Program-made: the position numbers and the translations under genes | Shown: piece after piece, positions 1-8,412 of the stretch | Position numbering within the stretch: position 1 is the stretch's first letter | How the letters are laid out: each line of letters opens with the position of its first letter | Notes under the pieces: generated by a model | Told to the model about the DNA's origin: nothing | The model's input: the letters and a program-made list of their open reading frames with translations, nothing else | Databases searched by the model: none | Source of the DNA: Saccharothrix carnea | GTDB taxonomy: Bacteria > Actinomycetota > Actinomycetes > Mycobacteriales > Pseudonocardiaceae | NCBI RefSeq assembly: GCF_003014735.1 | Contig: NZ_PYAX01000007.1 | Span: 186,001 to 250,000 of the forward strand | Direction: 5' to 3' | Length of the DNA: 64,000 nucleotides

Positions 1-8
1 ACACCGGC

Positions 9-27
9 TTCTCAGGCGGCTCTCAGG
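9..27 (+). promoter_or_regulatory. MprA-box-like direct repeat before mprA
   Basis: Two 8-mers, TTCTCAGG (9-16) and CTCTCAGG (20-27), lie 11 bp apart, about 20 bp before the mprA start. The same CTCTCAGG word with an upstream partner at the same 11-bp spacing precedes pepD at 9525-9543. Mycobacterial MprA is known to bind two loosely conserved 8-bp direct repeats, so this is probably an autoregulatory site. No binding data are visible in sequence. Confidence 0.6.
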
Positions 28-48
28 ACCAGGGGCAAGACTGACGAC

Positions 49-738
49 ATGCGCATCCTCGTTGTCGACGACGACCGGGCCGTGCGTGAGTCGCTTCGTC
101 GCTCACTGCAGTTCAACGGCTACCAGGTCGACCTTGCCGGCGACGGCCAGCAGGCCCTCGAGTCCGTCCTCTCCCAGCGGCCCGACGCCATGGTGCTGGA
201 CGTGATGATGCCCCGGCTCGACGGGCTGGAGGTGTGCCGCCGGCTGCGCAGCACCGGCGACGACCTGCCGATCCTCGTGCTCACCGCCCGTGACGCGGTG
301 TCCGACCGGGTGTCCGGGCTCGACGCGGGCGCCGACGACTACCTGCCGAAGCCGTTCGCGCTGGAGGAGCTGCTGGCCCGGCTGCGCGCGTTGCTGCGGC
401 GGGCGGCGTCGGACGCGGAGGAGCCCGCGGGCGCGGTGCTGCGGTTCGCGGACCTGGAGCTCGACCCGAGCACCCGGGACGTGCGGCGCGGCGAACGGCC
501 GATCAGCCTGACGCGGACGGAGTTCGCGCTGCTGGAGCTGTTCCTGGCGCACCCGAAGCAGGTGCTGACCCGCGGCCGGATCCTCGAGGACGTCTGGGGC
601 TACGACTTCCCCACCTCCGGCAACGCGCTGGAGGTCTACGTCGGCTACCTGCGGCGCAAGACCGAGGCCGAGGGCGAGCCCAGGCTGCTGCACACCGTGC
701 GCGGCGTCGGCTACGTGCTGCGGGAGACCCCTCCGTGA
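49..738 (+). CDS. mprA: MprA-type response regulator
   Basis: 229-residue OmpR/PhoB-class regulator with an N-terminal receiver (acidic DDD at 7-9, phosphoacceptor Asp51 in VLDVMMP, Lys in LPKPF) and a C-terminal winged helix ending in RGVGYVLRE. The receiver is close to mycobacterial MprA over long stretches, including [13 protein letters not shown] and [20 protein letters not shown]. MprA controls envelope-stress genes, including itself and pepD. The ATG at 49 follows a weak purine-rich AGGGG site. The stop overlaps the kinase start by four bases (GTGA), so the two genes are translationally coupled. The MprA-like repeat just upstream and pepD further on support the assignment. Confidence 0.93.
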   Translation: MRILVVDDDRAVRESLRRSLQFNGYQVDLAGDGQQALESVLSQRPDAMVLDVMMPRLDGLEVCRRLRSTGDDLPILVLTARDAVSDRVSGLDAGADDYLPKPFALEELLARLRALLRRAASDAEEPAGAVLRFADLELDPSTRDVRRGERPISLTRTEFALLELFLAHPKQVLTRGRILEDVWGYDFPTSGNALEVYVGYLRRKTEAEGEPRLLHTVRGVGYVLRETPP

Positions 739-2126
739 TCGGTGCCGCCAACGGGCGGCTCCAGCGGGTGTCGCTGCGGGCCCGGGTGACCCTGCTCGCC
801 GCGTTCTGCGTGGCCGGAGCCGTCGCCGTCGTGTCGCTGGGCGCGTACATGACGGTGAGCCAGAACCTGCACGACCAGATGGACTCCAACCTGCGGCAGC
901 GCGCCCAGGCCGCGGTGAACGCGCCGAAGGTCAACAACGACGTCACCGAGATCCCCGGCGCGTTCCTGGCCGCCGGTGACATCCGGATCGGTGTGCTGGA
1001 CGTGTCCGGGCAGATCCTGTACCCGAAGGGGACGATCGCGCCGCCGACCCAGCCCGCCGACCTGGACGTGGCGCGCGGGTCGCGGCTGGAGAACATCTGG
1101 ACCGACCTGCGCACCGACTTCCGGGTGATCGCGGTGCCGTACGGCGACGGCCAGGCGATGCTGATCGCGCAGTCCACCAAGCCGTTGAACGTCACGCTGG
1201 GCAAGCTGTCCGTGGTGCTGTTCGTGATCAGCGGGATGGGGGTGCTGGTCGCGGCGGTGGCGGGGACGGCGGTGGCACGGACCGGGCTGCGGCCCGTGCA
1301 GCGGTTGACGGAGGCCACCGAACGGGTGGCGATGACCGGTGACCTGCGGCCGATCCCGGTGTCCGGTGACGACGAGCTGGCGTTGTTGTCGCAGCGGTTC
1401 AACGCGATGCTGGGCGCGGTGGCGGAGTCGCAGGAGCGGCAGCGGCGGCTGGTCGCGGACGCGGGGCACGAGCTGCGGACGCCGTTGACGTCGATGCGGA
1501 CGAACCTGGAGCTGCTGCTGGCGTCGGAGCGGCCGGACGCGCCGACGTTGTCCGACGAGGACAAGGCGGAGATCAACGCCGACGTGCGGGCGCAGCTGGA
1601 CGAGCTGACCACGTTGATCGGTGACCTGGTCGAGCTGGCGCGGGAGGACGCGCCGCAGGTCGTGCACGAGCCGGTGGACCTGGTCGAGGTGGTGGAGCGC
1701 GCGCTGGACCGGGCGAAGCGCCGTGCGTCCGACGTCCAGTTCGTGGTCGAGCTGCAGCCGTGGTCTCTTCTGGGTGATTCGAGTGCGTTGGAACGTGCCG
1801 TGCTGAACCTCCTGGACAACGCGGTCAAGTTCAGCTCGACGGGTGGCGTCGTGCGGCTGTCGTTGAAGCAGTTGGGCGACGGCAGCGCGGTCGTCGAGGT
1901 CGCCGACTCCGGGCCGGGCATCGCCGACGCCGACCTGCCGCACGTCTTCGAACGCTTCTACCGATCCTCCGAAGCCCGCACCCTCCCGGGCTCGGGCCTG
2001 GGCCTGGCCATCGTCAAGCAGGTCGCCGAACGCCACGGCGGCCTGGCCTACGTGGGCCGCGCCCCCGAGGGCGGCGCCCTCTTCACCCTCCGCCTCCCTG
2101 GCCGCCCCACCCTCCACCACCACTAA
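735..2126 (+). CDS. mprB: MprB-type sensor histidine kinase
   Basis: 463-residue membrane histidine kinase, the partner of the preceding regulator. Two transmembrane segments (about 18-39 and 158-182) flank a short extracellular sensor domain and are followed by HAMP. The phosphoacceptor is His245 in [12 protein letters not shown]. The N, G1 and G2 boxes ([24 protein letters not shown]) are all present, so the enzyme looks intact. The start is GTG overlapping the mprA stop. In M. tuberculosis pepD follows mprB directly. Here mprB ends against a palindromic array and a convergent sugar-transport operon, and pepD lies 7.4 kb away. Confidence 0.92.
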   Translation: MIGAANGRLQRVSLRARVTLLAAFCVAGAVAVVSLGAYMTVSQNLHDQMDSNLRQRAQAAVNAPKVNNDVTEIPGAFLAAGDIRIGVLDVSGQILYPKGTIAPPTQPADLDVARGSRLENIWTDLRTDFRVIAVPYGDGQAMLIAQSTKPLNVTLGKLSVVLFVISGMGVLVAAVAGTAVARTGLRPVQRLTEATERVAMTGDLRPIPVSGDDELALLSQRFNAMLGAVAESQERQRRLVADAGHELRTPLTSMRTNLELLLASERPDAPTLSDEDKAEINADVRAQLDELTTLIGDLVELAREDAPQVVHEPVDLVEVVERALDRAKRRASDVQFVVELQPWSLLGDSSALERAVLNLLDNAVKFSSTGGVVRLSLKQLGDGSAVVEVADSGPGIADADLPHVFERFYRSSEARTLPGSGLGLAIVKQVAERHGGLAYVGRAPEGGALFTLRLPGRPTLHHH

Positions 2127-2128
2127 CC

Positions 2129-2315
2129 GCGAGAGTCGTACGTTCACCGCGCGAGAGTCCAACGCTCACCGCGCGCGAGTCCAACGCTCACCGCGCGAGA
2201 GTCCAACGCTCACGCACCCTGAATTCAACGCTCGGACCGACCGACCGGTCTGCCGAGTGTTGAATTCAGGTGCTCTGAACGTACGACTCTCGCGACGTGA
2301 GCGTTGGACTCTCGC
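2129..2315. repeat. Modular palindromic array 1 between convergent stops
   Basis: The array fills the gap between the mprB stop (2126) and the permease stop (2318). Left-hand modules point rightward: B type GCGAGAGTCGTACGTTCA at 2129, A type GCGAGAGTCCAACGCTCA at 2151, 2173 (one variant base) and 2195, C type CCTGAATTCAACGCTCGG at 2218. After a 17-nt loop rich in GACC come the inverted modules: C at 2253, B at 2276, A at 2298. Modules are 18 bp and start 22 bp apart (23 next to C). The whole can fold into a long hairpin. Similar arrays lie at 48916 and 63376. Role unknown; bidirectional termination is the simplest guess. Confidence 0.9.
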
Positions 2316-2317
2316 GG

Positions 2318-3190
2318 TTAGCCTTTGGTGGAGCCCAGGGTCAGGCCGCCGATGAACTGGCGTTGGAGGGCGAAGAAGACGACGAGGGTGGGCAAGGCGA
2401 CCAGCAGGGAGCCGGCGGCGACCAGGTTGTTGTCCACGAAGAAGGTGCCCTTCAGGTTCTGCAGGGCCGACGTGATCGGCATCTTGTCGCCGGTCTGGAT
2501 CAGCACGAGCGCCCACAGGAAGTCGTTGTAGATCCAGGTGAACTCCAGCGTCGCCAACGCGGCCAGCGCGGGACGGCACAGCGGCAGGATCACCTGCCAG
2601 TACTGGCGGAACACGCCCGCGCCGTCCACGCGCGCGGCCTCGCCCAGCTCACGCGGGATCGTCTTCATGTAGTTGCTCAGCACGAACACGCAGAACCCGG
2701 ACTGGAACGCCACGTGGATCAGCACCAGCCCGAGCTGCGAGTCCAGCAGCAGCTCGCTGTCGCTCAGCCACGACGGCAACGGCGTGAGCAGGTACAGCCG
2801 GTACAACGGCGTCACGATCACCTGCTGCGGCAACAGGTTCCCGGCCGTGAACAGCATCAGCAGCACCAGGTTGAACCGGAAGCTGTACCGCGACACCCCG
2901 TACGCCACCATCGAGCTGAGCAGCAGCACGAGCACCAACGCGGGCACCGTCACGATCAACGTGTTCAGGTAGTAGCGCGGCAGGTCGGCCTGCGTCCACG
3001 CCGTGCTGAAGTTGTCGAACGTCAGGCTCTCCGCCACCGAGAAGTACCCGTTGCGCGCCGTGTCGTCGTACGTCCGCAGCGACGCGTACAAAGCCCACAG
3101 CAGAGGCGCCAAGGTCACCAGGCACGTCAAGACCAGGAAGACGTGCAGGGCGATGCGTGGCCAAGGGATCGAACTCCGTCGGAACGTCAC
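2318..3190 (-). CDS. Carbohydrate ABC transporter permease (MalG family)
   Basis: 290-residue inner-membrane permease with six predicted membrane segments. The EAA loop (PRELGEAARVDGAGVF then LPLCRPAL) that docks the ATPase is clear. The GTG start at 3190 overlaps the stop of the upstream permease (GTGA), which excludes a longer product. It is the last gene of a lipoprotein-permease-permease operon lying divergent from a GH42 beta-galactosidase, so the cargo is probably a beta-galactoside; that is inference from context. No ATPase gene is in the operon. Actinomycete systems of this class often share an MsiK-type ATPase encoded elsewhere. The stop abuts palindromic array 1. Confidence 0.9.
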   Translation of the reverse strand: MTFRRSSIPWPRIALHVFLVLTCLVTLAPLLWALYASLRTYDDTARNGYFSVAESLTFDNFSTAWTQADLPRYYLNTLIVTVPALVLVLLLSSMVAYGVSRYSFRFNLVLLMLFTAGNLLPQQVIVTPLYRLYLLTPLPSWLSDSELLLDSQLGLVLIHVAFQSGFCVFVLSNYMKTIPRELGEAARVDGAGVFRQYWQVILPLCRPALAALATLEFTWIYNDFLWALVLIQTGDKMPITSALQNLKGTFFVDNNLVAAGSLLVALPTLVVFFALQRQFIGGLTLGSTKG

Positions 3191-4152
3191 GCGCGTTCCT
3201 CCTCGCGGAACACCTGGAACAGGTAGGTGATGATGAACCCGAGCGAGATCACCAGCAGCACGACGGCCAGCGCCGACCCCCACCCGATCCGGCTCGACTC
3301 GCCGATGATGTTGTCGGTTACCAGCACGGACAGCAGCTCCAGCCCGTTGCGGCCCTTGTTGATCACGTACACGATGTCGAACGCCCGCAGGCCCTCGATC
3401 ACGGTGACCACGAGCACCACCACGTTCACCGGCTTGAGCACCGGGAACGTCACCCGGAAGAACGTCTGCCACGCGGTCGCGCCGTCCAGCGCGGCGGCCT
3501 CCTTCAACGCCGGGTCCACCGCCTTCAGCCCGGCCAGGTACAGCAGCATGATGTAGCCGGTGTGCCGCCACCCGGCCGCGACCAGCACCGCGTACAGGTT
3601 GATGTCCGGGTCGCCCAGCCAGTTCACCGGGTCGGTGGCGGCGGTGCCGAGCACGTTGTTCAGCAATCCCTGCTCGGGCTGGTAGATGAGCTGCCAGATG
3701 AACCCGACCAACGCCAGCGACAGCACCATCGGCAGGTACAGCGCGCTCTGGTAGATCCGCCCGAACCGCAGCTGACGATCCAGCAGAACAGCCAGCAGCA
3801 ACCCCGCCACCGTGGGCACGACGAGCAGGAACAGCAACCAGATCAGGTTGTGCTGCAACGCGGGCCAGAACCGGGGGTAGCGGGTGAAGATGTCGACGTA
3901 GTTGCCGAACCCGACCCACTCGATGTCGGCGAAGCCGCCGATGCCGTCCCACGAGCTGAAGGACAGCGCGACCGAGCCGAGCGCGGGCACCCACACCAGC
4001 GCCAGGTGCACCAGTGACGGGATGCCCAGCATCAGGCCGAGCACGAGCTTGTCGCGTGGCGCCAGCGCGGTGGCACGACGCCTGCCGCGCCGGGACGTCG
4101 GGGAGGGGTCCGACGTCCCGGCGGGCTTCGCGGGAGATTCCAAGGCGGTCAC
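3187..4152 (-). CDS. Carbohydrate ABC transporter permease (MalF family)
   Basis: 321-residue membrane permease. It has a basic cytoplasmic N-terminus (SRRGRRRATALAPRDK), about six membrane helices, and the EAA motif DPALKEAAALDGATAWQ followed by FPVLKPVN. It forms the heteromeric pore with the MalG-type permease downstream, whose start overlaps its stop. The GTG start at 4152 is four bases after the binding-protein stop, so all three transport genes form one transcript. Substrate inferred from the divergent beta-galactosidase and the linked galT. Confidence 0.9.
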   Translation of the reverse strand: MTALESPAKPAGTSDPSPTSRRGRRRATALAPRDKLVLGLMLGIPSLVHLALVWVPALGSVALSFSSWDGIGGFADIEWVGFGNYVDIFTRYPRFWPALQHNLIWLLFLLVVPTVAGLLLAVLLDRQLRFGRIYQSALYLPMVLSLALVGFIWQLIYQPEQGLLNNVLGTAATDPVNWLGDPDINLYAVLVAAGWRHTGYIMLLYLAGLKAVDPALKEAAALDGATAWQTFFRVTFPVLKPVNVVVLVVTVIEGLRAFDIVYVINKGRNGLELLSVLVTDNIIGESSRIGWGSALAVVLLVISLGFIITYLFQVFREEERA

Positions 4153-4156
4153 GCCG

Positions 4157-5452
4157 TCACCCCGTGAAGATCGTCTTCGCCTGGTCGGCCATGCCCTTGA
4201 GGATCGAGTCGAGGTCGTCGGGGTTCTGGATGAACGCGTTGAGCCCGTTGGTCGCCGCGTCGCTGGCGAAGCGCGGGTCGGTGTCGCGGTCGAGGAACTG
4301 CGTGATGTGCGCGGCTTCCTTGATGACCTGCGCGGCCTTCTTCTGCAACGAGTTGTAGCCGGACGTGTCGGCCTTGTTGGACGTGGCGATCACGCCGGAG
4401 TCGGCCTTGGTGTAGAGCAGCTGGGCGGCGGGCGCGGACAGGTACTCCAGCAGCTTCTTCGCGCCCTCGGGGTTGGCGGGCTTGCGGGCCATCATGTAGC
4501 CGTCGATCGGGGCTTCCACGGTGTCCTGGCCGTGCTCCGGGTTGATCTCGGGGTAGGGGAAGAAGTCCAAGTCCTCCTCCTCGCCCTTGAACTGCTGGGC
4601 GATGAAGGAGCCGAGCAGGTACATGCCCGCCTTGCCCTGCTGCAACGCCTGCGCGGCCTCCTGCCACTCCCGGCCGAGCGCGTTCTCCTGGTGCAGCGGC
4701 AGCAGGCGCTTCCAGGTGTCGAACACCTCGCGCACCTTCGGGCTCTGCCAGTGCTCCTTGCCCGCCATGAGGTCGACGTGGAAGCGGTAGCCGTTGATGC
4801 GGAAGTTCAGCTGGTCGAACGTGCCCATGCCGGGCCAGCCCTGCTTCTGCGCGAACGCGATCGGCACCAGCCCGTCCGACTTCATCCTGGTGGACAGCGA
4901 GACCAGCTCGTCGAGCGTCTTCGGCACCTCGTAGCCGCGCTGCTGCCACACGCTCTTGCGGTAGAACACGCCCCACGGGTACTGGGTGAACGGGATCAGG
5001 TACTGCTTGCCGTCCGTGGCGGTGGACGCCTCCTTCAGCGCGGGCTCGTAGCCGCCCGACACCTTCGACCAGACCTCGCTGAGGTCGCCGGTCAGGCCCT
5101 TCTCGGCGAAGAACCGCATCCGGTAGCCCGCGAACCAGGCCAGCACGTCGTCCGGCTTGCCCTGGAGGTAGTTGTTGATCTGCTCCTGGTACTGCTCGTG
5201 CTGCTTGGTGTTGATGGCGACCTTGAGCCCGGACTCGCCCTCGAACGCCTTGAGCGCCGCCGTGATCGCGTCCTTCGGCACCTGGTCGGAGGCGTTGTTG
5301 CCGAACGACACCGTGTCGGTGGCGGCGGCACCGCCTTCGGAGCCGCACGCGGCCAGGCCGGGCACGGCCGCGATGCCCGCGCCCGCGACCATCGCCCTCA
5401 ACAGCGCGCGTCGGCCCAGCAGGGGGTGGGGTGGGGCGGAGAACCTCGTCAT
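4157..5452 (-). CDS. Sugar ABC transporter substrate-binding lipoprotein
   Basis: 431-residue extracellular solute-binding protein (family 1). The N-terminus carries a twin-arginine-like stretch GRRALLRAM, a hydrophobic segment and the lipobox GLAAC, so it is probably a Tat-exported lipoprotein anchored outside the membrane. The ATG at 5452 was chosen because GGAGGAG sits seven bases before it; a longer reading frame exists upstream without a ribosome site. It is the first gene of the operon with the two permeases. The ligand is probably a beta-galactoside, by context with the divergent GH42 enzyme and galT. Confidence 0.9.
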   Translation of the reverse strand: MTRFSAPPHPLLGRRALLRAMVAGAGIAAVPGLAACGSEGGAAATDTVSFGNNASDQVPKDAITAALKAFEGESGLKVAINTKQHEQYQEQINNYLQGKPDDVLAWFAGYRMRFFAEKGLTGDLSEVWSKVSGGYEPALKEASTATDGKQYLIPFTQYPWGVFYRKSVWQQRGYEVPKTLDELVSLSTRMKSDGLVPIAFAQKQGWPGMGTFDQLNFRINGYRFHVDLMAGKEHWQSPKVREVFDTWKRLLPLHQENALGREWQEAAQALQQGKAGMYLLGSFIAQQFKGEEEDLDFFPYPEINPEHGQDTVEAPIDGYMMARKPANPEGAKKLLEYLSAPAAQLLYTKADSGVIATSNKADTSGYNSLQKKAAQVIKEAAHITQFLDRDTDPRFASDAATNGLNAFIQNPDDLDSILKGMADQAKTIFTG

Positions 5453-5490
5453 CGTCGCTCCTCCGGGTGACACTCGGCGCGAACCAAGTG

Positions 5491-5578
5491 AACAAAGAGT
5501 CAACAAGAGGACTCACAATGTGGGCTGAGCCACACGGAATGTCAAGCTATCCGAGGGTTCTTGTTGGAGTGTGTTGAC
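5491..5578. promoter_or_regulatory. Divergent control region of the galactoside locus
   Basis: The 157 bp between the divergent lipoprotein and beta-galactosidase starts hold an 11-bp tandem repeat, AACAAAGAGTC (5491) and AACAAGAGGAC (5502), and an inverted copy, CAACAAGA (5501-5508) against TCTTGTTG (5559-5566). An outer pair GTCAACA (5499) and TGTTGAC (5572) is also present. These are candidate operators for the DeoR-family regulator encoded at 7615, since that family often reads such repeats. The assignment is inference. Confidence 0.5.
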
Positions 5579-5609
5579 GTTTCCCGGGTAAGTCGACCAC
5601 TCTTGTGCC

Positions 5610-7613
5610 ATGACGATTTGGCCCACCGGCGTGCGCGGCCCGGCGTGGGGCGCCGACTACAACCCCGAGCAGTGGCCGGAGGACGTCTGGGACGACGACG
5701 TCGAGCTGATGCGCCGGGCCGGGGTGAACCTGGTGAGCGTGGCGATCTTCTCGTGGGCCTTGCTGGAAGTGGAAGAGGGGCGCTACGAGTTCGGCTGGTT
5801 GGACCGCGTGCTCGACCGTTTGCACGCGGGCGGCATCCGGGTCGACCTGGCCACCGCGACCGCCTCCCCGCCACCGTGGTTGACCACCGCGCACCCCGAG
5901 ATGCTGCCGGTGACGGCCGAGGGGGTGCGGCTCTCGCACGGCTCCCGCCAGTCGTACTGCCCCAGCTCGCCGGTCTACCGGGCGAAGGCCGTCGCGCTGG
6001 CCCGTGCCCTGGCCGAGCGGTACCGCGACCACCCGGCGCTGGCCGCCTGGCACGTCAACAACGAGTACGGCTGCCACGTCTCCCGCTGCTACTGCGACCG
6101 GTGCGCGGAGGCGTTCCGGACCTGGCTGCGCGACCGCCACGGCACGCTGGACGTGCTGAACGAGGCCTGGGGCACGGCGTTCTGGAGCCAGCGCTACACC
6201 TCGTGGGAGCAGGTCCTGCCGCCGCGCGCCACGCCGTCGTTCGGCAACCCGGGCCAGCTGCTCGACTTCGACCGGTTCGGCTCGGACGCGCTGCTGGAGC
6301 TGTACAAGGCCGAGCGGGACGTGCTGCACGAGATCACCCCGGGCGTGCCGGTGACCACCAACTTCATGGTCATCTCCGGCTTCCGCGCGCTGGACTACTG
6401 GCAGTGGGCCGCCGAGGTCGACTTCGTCTCCAACGACCACTACACGCTGGCCGAGCACCCCGAGCGGCACGTCGACCTGGCGTTCTCCGCAGACCTCGTG
6501 CGCGGCCTCGCCGGCGGGCAGCCGTGGCTGCTGATGGAGCACTCCACCTCGGCGGTGAACTGGCAGCCGCGCAACATCGCCAAGCTGCCCGGTGAGCTGC
6601 GCCGCAACTCGTTCGCGCACTTCGCGCACGGCGCGGACGGCACGCTGTTCTTCCAGTGGCGCCAGTCGCGGGCGGGCGCGGAGCGCTACCACTCGGCGAT
6701 GGTGCCGCACGCGGGCCCGGACACGAAGGTGTTCCGCGAGGTCGAGCAGGTCGGTGGGGAGTACCAGCGGCTCGCCGAGGTGGTCGGCTCGACGGTCGAG
6801 GCGTCGGTGGCGATCGTGTTCGACTGGCAGTCGTGGTCGGCGCTCGACCAGCCCGCGCACCCCACCCAAGACTTCGGCTACCACCGGCACGCCCTCGCCT
6901 ACTACCGGGCGCTGTGGCGGGCCGGGGTGACGGTCGACTTCGTGCCGCCCGGCGCGGACCTGTCCGGCTACCGGCTGGCCGTCGTGCCCGCGCTGTACGC
7001 GGTGGACGACGTGACGCCGTACGAGGAGTTCGTCGCGGGCGGCGGGCACCTGCTGGTCACGTACCTGGCCGGGATCACCGACACGCGCGGCCACGTGCAC
7101 CTCGGCGGCTACCCCGGCGCGTTCCGCGAGCTGCTCGGCGTGCGGACCGAGGAGTTCCACCCGCTGCGGGCGGGCGAGGCGGTGGCGCTGGACGACGGCT
7201 CGTCGGCCGAGGTGTGGACCGAGCACCTGCACGCAGACGGCGCCAAGGTGGTCGCCTCCTACGCCGACGGCCCGCTGCCCGGCGTGCCCGCCGTGACCCG
7301 CAACGAGCGCGGTGACGGCGTGGCCTGGTACGTGGCGTGCGGCCTCACCGGTGACGGGCTGGAGCGGCTGGTGCGGACCGCGCTCGCCGGTGCCGGGGTG
7401 CCGCCGGGGCCGGGCGGGGGCGACGTCGAGGTGGTGCGTCGGCGCGGTGCGGTGGCCGGCTCCGCCGTATCGTGGCTGGTCGCGGTCAACCACTCCGACC
7501 GCGACGCCGAGCTGTCCGCGGCGGGGGTCGAGCTGCTCTCCGGCGCGCGTGCGTCGGGCCGCGTGGTCGTGCCCGCCGGCGGCGTCGTCGTGATCAGGGA
7601 AGAAGAGGTGTGA
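5610..7613 (+). CDS. Beta-galactosidase, glycoside hydrolase family 42
   Basis: 667-residue cytoplasmic GH42 enzyme that cleaves terminal beta-D-galactosides. The TIM-barrel start (GADYNPEQWP), the acid/base Glu152 in HVNNEYG and the nucleophile Glu310 in LLMEHSTS are all visible. Cysteines in YGCHVSRCYCDRCAEAF match the metal-binding cluster of many family members. A trimerisation domain and a short C-terminal beta domain follow. No signal peptide, so the substrate must be imported, fitting the divergent ABC transporter. The start ATG at 5610 has only a weak upstream purine run. The next gene begins one base after the stop. No lacZ-type (GH2) features. Confidence 0.95.
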   Translation: MTIWPTGVRGPAWGADYNPEQWPEDVWDDDVELMRRAGVNLVSVAIFSWALLEVEEGRYEFGWLDRVLDRLHAGGIRVDLATATASPPPWLTTAHPEMLPVTAEGVRLSHGSRQSYCPSSPVYRAKAVALARALAERYRDHPALAAWHVNNEYGCHVSRCYCDRCAEAFRTWLRDRHGTLDVLNEAWGTAFWSQRYTSWEQVLPPRATPSFGNPGQLLDFDRFGSDALLELYKAERDVLHEITPGVPVTTNFMVISGFRALDYWQWAAEVDFVSNDHYTLAEHPERHVDLAFSADLVRGLAGGQPWLLMEHSTSAVNWQPRNIAKLPGELRRNSFAHFAHGADGTLFFQWRQSRAGAERYHSAMVPHAGPDTKVFREVEQVGGEYQRLAEVVGSTVEASVAIVFDWQSWSALDQPAHPTQDFGYHRHALAYYRALWRAGVTVDFVPPGADLSGYRLAVVPALYAVDDVTPYEEFVAGGGHLLVTYLAGITDTRGHVHLGGYPGAFRELLGVRTEEFHPLRAGEAVALDDGSSAEVWTEHLHADGAKVVASYADGPLPGVPAVTRNERGDGVAWYVACGLTGDGLERLVRTALAGAGVPPGPGGGDVEVVRRRGAVAGSAVSWLVAVNHSDRDAELSAAGVELLSGARASGRVVVPAGGVVVIREEEV

Positions 7614-7614
7614 C

Positions 7615-8412
7615 GTGCTGGCACGCCAGCGGCAAGCGGTGATCCTGGAAGAGGTCCGCCGCACCGGCGCGGTGCGGGTGAGCGACCTGGTCGTCCGGCT
7701 GGGCGTCTCGGACATGACCGTGCGTCGCGACCTGGACGTGCTGGCCGCCCGCGGCCTGGTGGAGAAGGTGTACGGCGGCGCCACGTCCGTGGTCGGCCGC
7801 AGCACCGACGAGCCGGGCTTCGAGGCGAAGTCGGTCCGGCAGCTGCCGGAGAAGGAGGCCATCGCCGCGTTCGCCGCGGGCCTGGTGCGCCCCGGCACCG
7901 CGATCGGCCTGTCCGCCGGCACCACCACGTGGACGCTGGCGCGGTTCCTGGACGACATCCCGGACCTGACCGTGGTGACCAACTCGATCCGGGTCGCCGA
8001 CGTGCTGCAGCAGAGCGGGCGCACCGACCGCACGGTGGTGCTCACCGGCGGCGTGCGCACGCCATCGGACGCGCTGGTCGGGCCGGTGGCGGTGCAGGCG
8101 CTGCGGTCGCTGCACCTGGACGTGGTGTTCCTGGGCGTGCACGGCATGGCCGAGCGCTCCGGCTTCACCACGCCCAACCTGAACGAGAGCGAGACCGACC
8201 GGGCGCTGGTCGACGCGGCCGGGCGGGTCGTCGTGGTGGCCGACCACACCAAGTGGGGCACCGTCGGCATCTCCACGATCGCCGCGCTGGACGAGGCGGA
8301 CGTGCTGGTGACCGACGAGGGATTGGCCGAGCCCGCCCGCGCGGTGCTCGGCGAGCAGGTGGGCGAACTGGTCCTGGCGCACGTGCCGGGCCGCGGAGAG
8401 GAACTGGCGTGA
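7615..8412 (+). CDS. DeoR-family transcriptional regulator
   Basis: 265-residue regulator with an N-terminal DeoR helix-turn-helix (RVSDLVVRLGVSDMTVRRDLDVLAARGLVEKVYGGA) and a C-terminal sugar-phosphate sensor domain with GLSAGTTTW. It starts at a GTG one base after the beta-galactosidase stop, behind the purine-rich AGGGAAGAAGAGG, and its stop overlaps the galT start (GTGA). Such regulators usually repress sugar operons and release DNA on binding a phosphorylated intermediate. The probable targets are the repeats in the divergent region at 5491-5578. Confidence 0.9.
   Translation: MLARQRQAVILEEVRRTGAVRVSDLVVRLGVSDMTVRRDLDVLAARGLVEKVYGGATSVVGRSTDEPGFEAKSVRQLPEKEAIAAFAAGLVRPGTAIGLSAGTTTWTLARFLDDIPDLTVVTNSIRVADVLQQSGRTDRTVVLTGGVRTPSDALVGPVAVQALRSLHLDVVFLGVHGMAERSGFTTPNLNESETDRALVDAAGRVVVVADHTKWGTVGISTIAALDEADVLVTDEGLAEPARAVLGEQVGELVLAHVPGRGEELA

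Noticed and set aside
503..2162. Long reading frames antisense to mprB
   Set aside because: High-GC third-position bias opens long antisense frames throughout; these give Arg/Ser/Gln-rich sequence with no domain.
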